This document shows, piece after piece, positions 59,741-64,000 of a DNA stretch of 64,000 nt; the stretch's first letter is position 1, and the number at the start of each line of letters is the position of its first letter. The stretch is from Thalassotalea crassostreae (lineage in GTDB: Bacteria; Pseudomonadota; Gammaproteobacteria; Enterobacterales; Alteromonadaceae). The stretch is from the NCBI RefSeq assembly GCF_001831495.1, contig NZ_CP017689.1, forward strand, positions 992,001-1,056,000. Direction: 5' to 3'. The notes below the pieces were generated by a model. It was given only the letters and a program-made list of their open reading frames with translations, was not told the origin of the DNA and did no database searches. The translations under genes were made by a program, and so were the position numbers.

Positions 59741-61120
59741 ATGATAAAAATCTTCAATAAATTTAAAACTATAACGTCGAACTCGACAGTTTTTTTTGTA
59801 GCTCTGATGTTGTTACTTTCGGCCTGTACTGGTGATAATAAACCAAGCGAATTACAGAAAATTGTAAAGCGTGGCACTCTAAAAGTGGGCACTTTATACG
59901 GACCGAACAGCTACTACATTGATTCGGAAGGTAAAAAAGGCTTCGAATATGAACTTGCCAAAAAGTTTGCTGACCACCTCGGCGTAGAGCTTGAGATCAA
60001 CCCTAGCTATAGTTTGAACGAGTTATTTCCAAAGATAGAAAACGGTGAAGTTGATGTGCTCGCCGCTGGCCTAGAAGTGACCGATGACCGCCTTGAAAAA
60101 TATCGATTTGCCCCTAGTTACACTGAGATAAGTCAAAAATTAGTGTTTAAGCAAGGTAAAGAGTGGCCAAGAAACCTTGAAGACGTGCAAGGCAATTTAG
60201 TCGTTGTAGATAACTCTAGTCATGCAGAAACATTAACCCGATTAAAAGAAAAATATCCTAATTTATCGTGGACCGTTACCGATGAGTTCGACGCCGATGA
60301 ACTGTTGCAAGAAGTGCTTGAAGAGCGCATCGATTTTACTGTCGCAGACAGTAATACTTTAGCGATTAATCGCCGTTATTACCCGCAGATTAGCATCGCA
60401 GTAACTGTCCAAGATGAACGTCCACTGGCTTGGATGCTGAGTAAAGATGTCGACCAGGGGCTATTATCTTCATTAGTAGAATTCTTTGGTGAAGTGCACC
60501 ATGATGGCACTCTATTGACACTTGAAGATAAATACTACGGCCATATTCAAGAATTTAACTACGTCAATACCGTGACATTCATTGAATCTGTTGAAACCAA
60601 ACTACCGAAATATCAAAAATTATTCGAACGCTATGGTAGTGAAATGGATTGGCGTTTTCTTGCTGCAATAAGCTATCAAGAGTCACATTGGGATCCTCAT
60701 GCACGCTCATATACTGGCGTTCGTGGAATGATGATGTTGACCTTACCAACGGCAAAACAGATGGGGGTGAAGTCTCGCCTCGATGCCGAACAAGCAATAC
60801 GTGGTGGCGCTAAATATCTTCAACAATTAATCAATCGAATTCCCGACAGAATAAAAAATCCTGACCGTAAATGGTTTGCCCTTGCTGCCTATAACGTAGG
60901 GTGGGGGCATATGGAAGATGCTCGCAGATTAACAGAGCGTTTGGGTGGCGATCCTGACCGTTGGGTTGATGTGAAAGAATCTCTGCCGTTGCTAAAACAG
61001 CGTAAATATTATAAAAATACTAAATACGGTTATGCCCGTGGTGATGAACCAGTTCGTTATGTTGAAAACATAAGAGCGTATTACGACACCTTGGTATTTC
61101 TCGATGAGCAACAAGAATAA
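59741..61120 (+). CDS. mltF: Membrane-bound lytic murein transglycosylase F
   Basis: This 459-residue lipoprotein has a signal ending [11 protein letters not shown] (lipid Cys29). A periplasmic solute-binding type domain spans about 40-265 ([17 protein letters not shown]-like start). The SLT catalytic domain spans about 285-420, with catalytic Glu in [14 protein letters not shown] and [19 protein letters not shown] following. It cleaves peptidoglycan glycan strands, and the binding domain tunes activity with cell-wall fragments. It diverges from purL, the usual gammaproteobacterial order. Confidence 0.95.
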   Translation: MIKIFNKFKTITSNSTVFFVALMLLLSACTGDNKPSELQKIVKRGTLKVGTLYGPNSYYIDSEGKKGFEYELAKKFADHLGVELEINPSYSLNELFPKIENGEVDVLAAGLEVTDDRLEKYRFAPSYTEISQKLVFKQGKEWPRNLEDVQGNLVVVDNSSHAETLTRLKEKYPNLSWTVTDEFDADELLQEVLEERIDFTVADSNTLAINRRYYPQISIAVTVQDERPLAWMLSKDVDQGLLSSLVEFFGEVHHDGTLLTLEDKYYGHIQEFNYVNTVTFIESVETKLPKYQKLFERYGSEMDWRFLAAISYQESHWDPHARSYTGVRGMMMLTLPTAKQMGVKSRLDAEQAIRGGAKYLQQLINRIPDRIKNPDRKWFALAAYNVGWGHMEDARRLTERLGGDPDRWVDVKESLPLLKQRKYYKNTKYGYARGDEPVRYVENIRAYYDTLVFLDEQQE

Positions 61121-61187
61121 AAATAACTGTCATCAAAATGTCATTTACGCAGGTTAAGCTTGTGGTAATGAATTAAAGAGGAACATG

Positions 61188-61307
61188 ATGAAAAATCGTA
61201 GTAGAAATAACCAACGCCGTAGAACATTAAAATCAAATGTTCGCAAGATGAATAGTCGCCATCGTGCATATTTTAGAACCGTTTTGCAAAACGCTGAGAA
61301 AAACTAG
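61188..61307 (+). CDS. Tiny basic protein (39 residues), unknown function
   Basis: This short ORF starts at ATG 61188 with AGAGG six bases upstream; ATG 61185 is an alternative. The product is very basic: MKNRSRNNQRRRTLKSNVRK (first 20 residues), then SRHRAYFRTVLQNAEKN. Eleven Arg/Lys in the first 26 residues suggest contact with RNA or ribosomes, but it is not a known ribosomal protein. It lies alone between mltF and tadA. The good ribosome binding site and residue bias argue that it is real; there is no further proof. Confidence 0.55.
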   Translation: MKNRSRNNQRRRTLKSNVRKMNSRHRAYFRTVLQNAEKN

Positions 61308-61347
61308 GCGTTAATATCTAAACAACTGCTAGCATGAGATTTGCTTG

Positions 61348-61854
61348 TTATAGTTGTTCTTTTAAGTGTGGTTTTAGTTGTTTTTTCAGTGCTTTTTTTT
61401 CGTCACGTCTACGCTTAAAAAATGCCGAGAGCATGGTACCGCATTGTTCTGCAAGTACGCCTTCTGTCACCTCTAATTGGTGATTTAATTTATCTGACTG
61501 CGTTAAGTTGAAGACACTTCTACAGGCCCCCGTTTTTAAATCTTTCGCCCCATAAACCACTCTTTTTATTCTACTATGTACTAATAAACCTGCACACATA
61601 GGGCAAGGCTCTAACGTCACATACAAAGTACAATCGAGCATTCGGTAATTTTCTAATTTTGCACCAGCATTTCTAATGGCAATCATTTCGGCATGAGCTG
61701 AAGGGTCGTGGTTCATGATTGATTGATTAAATCCACTGGCAATCACTTCGCCATTACTAACTAAAACTGCGCCAACAGGAATCTCTCCATGTTGTTCAGC
61801 TAATTCTGCTTGGGCAATCGCTTGCTGCATAAATTGTTGATCAAGTTCTAGCAT
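61348..61854 (-). CDS. tadA: tRNA-specific adenosine deaminase TadA
   Basis: This 168-residue protein, close to E. coli TadA in length, is a zinc cytidine-deaminase fold enzyme with HAEMIAIRNAG (catalytic Glu) and PCPMCAGLLVHSRI (zinc Cys pair), then VVYGAKDLKTGA. The C-terminus is basic (FFKRRRDEKKALKKQ). It converts A34 to inosine in tRNA-Arg. The ATG at 61854 gives the usual length; a TTG at 61887 with AGGG upstream would add 11 residues and cannot be excluded. Confidence 0.95.
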   Translation of the reverse strand: MLELDQQFMQQAIAQAELAEQHGEIPVGAVLVSNGEVIASGFNQSIMNHDPSAHAEMIAIRNAGAKLENYRMLDCTLYVTLEPCPMCAGLLVHSRIKRVVYGAKDLKTGACRSVFNLTQSDKLNHQLEVTEGVLAEQCGTMLSAFFKRRRDEKKALKKQLKPHLKEQL

Positions 61855-62124
61855 CGGTGATTCAATTGGAGTGGTGCTACTATTCAAAAATATTTCGCCC
61901 TAAGCTTTGGTTAAATTGCCCAAAATGTAATGTTTTCACAAGATTACATTTTATTAGCTTGTCTTATCTATCTGTTTATAAAGAGTTTTAAGTTTGGTCT
62001 AGTTCTTGCTTTTCTTTATGTTAGTTACCACTAAATTAGCAAATCGCTAGACTAGTGAATAAAACATCAATGCTTAGTTTAGCGAAATTTAAATAATTAC
62101 AACAGTAAAGTTAAAGGAAAGTTT

Positions 62125-62343
62125 ATGAATGTATTTCAGTTTATTTTATTATTTTTCATCTGTTACAGTATTTTTGAATTACTTAAACAACGAAAATCAA
62201 TAAAGGCATCGTCGGCTACGACAGAAAAACAACACAGTGAAACCGAACAAGAAATCGAACAACTTAAGAAGCGCATCGAAATATTGGAAAAAATCGTCAC
62301 CGATAAAGGTTATGATTTGAAGTCAGAAATAGACGATCTCTAA
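62125..62343 (+). CDS. Small membrane-anchored coiled-coil protein, PspB-like
   Basis: This 72-residue protein has an N-terminal membrane helix (VFQFILLFFICYSIFELL) and a cytoplasmic coiled coil (about 38-72: EQEIEQLKKRIEILEKIVTD). The end, IEILEKIVTDKGYDLKSEIDDL, resembles the C-terminus of phage-shock protein B. There is no pspA or pspC beside it, so a role in envelope stress is only inferred from layout. AAAGGAAAG upstream of the ATG supports the start. Confidence 0.7.
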   Translation: MNVFQFILLFFICYSIFELLKQRKSIKASSATTEKQHSETEQEIEQLKKRIEILEKIVTDKGYDLKSEIDDL

Positions 62344-62359
62344 GCGCTTATACAAGCGA

Positions 62360-63511
62360 TTATAAAAACAGGCTTAATAGATCGTTTAAATAACGATGGC
62401 CCGTAGCTGTCACTTGCCATTGTTCACCGGTTTGACTAACCAGTTGCTTGTTTTTTGCTGTGTTCAATGCCGGCTCTACGGTCTCCGCTGGTAAGCCTGT
62501 CGCTTGTTGATAATCGTTCAGTGTAAAAGGTTTAAATAAGCGCAAACGATTCATCATATATTCGAAAGGGCGCTCAGTCGTAGCAACTTCATGAGCGTGA
62601 TCTAAATGCTCACGTTCGTCATCCATATAGCCCTTAGGGTGTTTCACTTTTACGGTTCGATAAATCGTGCCTTGATCGGTTATTTTGCCATGGGCACCAC
62701 AGCCAATGCCGAGATAATCGCCATTCTGCCAATAGTTTAAATTGTGACGGCATTGGTATTTCTCGCCATTGCTGTAAGCCGAAATCTCATATTGCTGATA
62801 GCCCGAGCTTTTCAGTAGTTCAAACCCTTGCTCTTGAATATCCCACAACACCTCATCTTCTGGAAGAGTAGGTGGTTTCGAATAGAATGAAGTATTTGGC
62901 TCAATCGTTAATTGGTACCAAGATAAATGATTAGGCTTTAGTGCTATTGCTTGGCGTAAATCATCTAAAGCACCTTCAATGCTTTGTTGCTCAAGGCCAT
63001 GCATTAAATCAAGGTTAAAGCTATCTATGCCACATTCTTTTGCGATTTCAGCCGCTCTTATGGCTTGTTTATTATCATGGATACGACCCAATTTTATCAG
63101 CTTATCTGATTCGAAACTTTGCACGCCAATAGACAGCCTATTTACCCCAGCTTCTTTAAATCCTTTAAACTTGTCCGCTTCCACCGTCCCTGGGTTGGCT
63201 TCCATAGTTACTTCCACCTTAAAGTTTTCATCTGGGTGTTTGGGAAAACGTTTAAATACTTCAGCTAATAATGTATTGATAGCATTTGCTGAGAATAAAC
63301 TCGGCGTACCACCGCCAATGAATATCGAATATAAAGGTCTGTCGATGTTGAATCGTTTTATATCTTTGTCGAGATCGAGCAACAGATGGCGAATATAATT
63401 CGCTTCGTCTATATCTGCTTTTAACGCGTGAGAATTAAAATCACAATAAGGACATTTTTGAACACACCATGGAATATGGATATACAAAGATAGTGGTGGT
63501 TGAACTAGCAC
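62360..63511 (-). CDS. hemW: Radical SAM heme chaperone HemW
   Basis: This 383-residue radical SAM protein has a CxxxCxxC cluster as CVQKCPYCDF near 16-25, GGGTPSLFSANAI, the RLSIGVQSFESDKL segment and a C-terminal wing (RPFEYMMNRLRLF). HemW proteins resemble coproporphyrinogen III dehydrogenase but lack the Cys needed for that and instead bind heme for delivery to respiratory enzymes. It lies 34 bp downstream of rdgB in the same direction, a conserved gammaproteobacterial pair. Confidence 0.94.
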   Translation of the reverse strand: MLVQPPLSLYIHIPWCVQKCPYCDFNSHALKADIDEANYIRHLLLDLDKDIKRFNIDRPLYSIFIGGGTPSLFSANAINTLLAEVFKRFPKHPDENFKVEVTMEANPGTVEADKFKGFKEAGVNRLSIGVQSFESDKLIKLGRIHDNKQAIRAAEIAKECGIDSFNLDLMHGLEQQSIEGALDDLRQAIALKPNHLSWYQLTIEPNTSFYSKPPTLPEDEVLWDIQEQGFELLKSSGYQQYEISAYSNGEKYQCRHNLNYWQNGDYLGIGCGAHGKITDQGTIYRTVKVKHPKGYMDDEREHLDHAHEVATTERPFEYMMNRLRLFKPFTLNDYQQATGLPAETVEPALNTAKNKQLVSQTGEQWQVTATGHRYLNDLLSLFL

Positions 63512-63544
63512 AGTGCAGGCCTTTATATTGAGAGCTTAAATTGG

Positions 63545-64000
63545 TTATTTAAAATGCTTAACTAAATGCATTAATGCTTTACCGCGGTGACTCATTGCAT
63601 TTTTAATATCTCGAGGCAATTGCGCTGAAGTCATATTATGCTCAGCTACCCAAAACAAAGGGTCGTAACCGAAGCCTTGAACACCGTGTTTTTCTGTTGT
63701 TATGCTGCCGTCCCAAGTACCTTGGCAAATGATTGGAGTTGGATCATCGGCGTGACGCATATACACTAAAACACACTGAAAGCGTGCACTTCGCTTTTGT
63801 AGGTCAACACCGTTAAGCTCAGTCAGTAATTTGCTATTATTAGCGTCATCATTGCCTTGCTCTCCGGCATATCGCGCAGAGTAGATCCCTGGGGCTCCGT
63901 TTAAATAATCTACTTCTAACCCTGAATCGTCGGCAATTGCTGGTAAGCCCGTGATTTTTGCGGCGTGACGCGCCTTAATAATTGCATTCTCAACAAATGT
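63545..64000 (-). CDS. rdgB: XTP/dITP diphosphatase RdgB, 3' part
   Basis: The frame is open from the window edge (codon 64000-63998) to the stop at 63545, giving 151 C-terminal residues; the N-terminus lies outside the window, and GTG 63766 is internal. Family motifs are present: [53 protein letters not shown] and a C-terminal MSHRGKAL (first quoted in part). It removes non-canonical purine triphosphates such as ITP and XTP. It is probably co-transcribed with hemW. Confidence 0.95.
   Translation of the reverse strand, partial: TFVENAIIKARHAAKITGLPAIADDSGLEVDYLNGAPGIYSARYAGEQGNDDANNSKLLTELNGVDLQKRSARFQCVLVYMRHADDPTPIICQGTWDGSITTEKHGVQGFGYDPLFWVAEHNMTSAQLPRDIKNAMSHRGKALMHLVKHFK

Noticed and set aside
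62979..63398. Plus-strand ORF of 139 residues inside hemW
   Set aside because: Antisense shadow of hemW; low-complexity Ser/Leu-rich translation and no start signal.

Overview
The window is chromosomal DNA of low-to-moderate GC from a gammaproteobacterium. The gene orders nadB<>rpoE-rseABC-lepA-lepB-rnc-era-recO-pdxJ-acpS<>barA, rlmD-relA-mazG-(...)-pyrG-eno and purL<>mltF are those of Alteromonadales/Vibrionales-type genomes. Protein style, AT-rich codon use and the mix of membrane proteins suggest a marine Alteromonadales bacterium close to Colwellia/Thalassotalea. This placement is an inference; there is no rRNA gene to confirm it.

Layout. Positions 1-3667 hold the end of an RND adaptor gene and its inner-membrane pump. 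Positions about 3948-7537 are the most unusual part: four small plus-strand ORFs, each followed by an attC-like imperfect palindrome of about 100 bp. This is an integron-type gene cassette array with no integrase in view (a CALIN). One attC is split by a 1.58-kb IS110-family, IS1111-group element with subterminal inverted repeats. The transposase has the DEDD residues, and about 440 bp of non-coding DNA downstream of it is where an IS1111 bridge RNA would be expected. Positions 7552-18400 carry pheA, a DUF2058 gene, a membrane-anchored glutaredoxin, msrPQ, a pseudouridine synthase, methionine gamma-lyase diverging from a TyrR-like regulator over three palindromic operators, slyD, ygfZ, sdhE and ygfX. 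Positions 18425-41560 are conserved housekeeping DNA: nadB, the sigma-E operon, lepA/lepB/rnc/era/recO/pdxJ/acpS, barA, rlmD, relA, mazG, yjbQ, pyrG and eno.

Positions 41707-54990 are accessory again. They hold an LplT-PlsC-acyl-ACP synthetase fusion that lacks its C-terminal lid domain, an XRE-type regulator, a nitroreductase, an MFS transporter, a complete tripartite RND pump (TolC-like lipoprotein, adaptor, RND) and a small HMA-like/AraC regulator beside a DUF4396 membrane protein. Positions 55017-55580 carry a 164-bp-period tandem array built from the 3' end of purL plus its terminator, directly downstream of purL itself. The window ends with mltF, a tiny basic ORF, tadA, a PspB-like protein, hemW and the 3' part of rdgB.

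How the parts work together. The housekeeping blocks cover envelope stress (rpoE-rse), signal-peptide processing and RNA/ribosome maturation (lepB, rnc, era), the stringent response and nucleotide clean-up (relA, mazG, rdgB), and central metabolism (pyrG, eno, purL, nadB, pheA). The cassette array, the IS and the purL tail array are the regions that ordinary annotation would under-describe.
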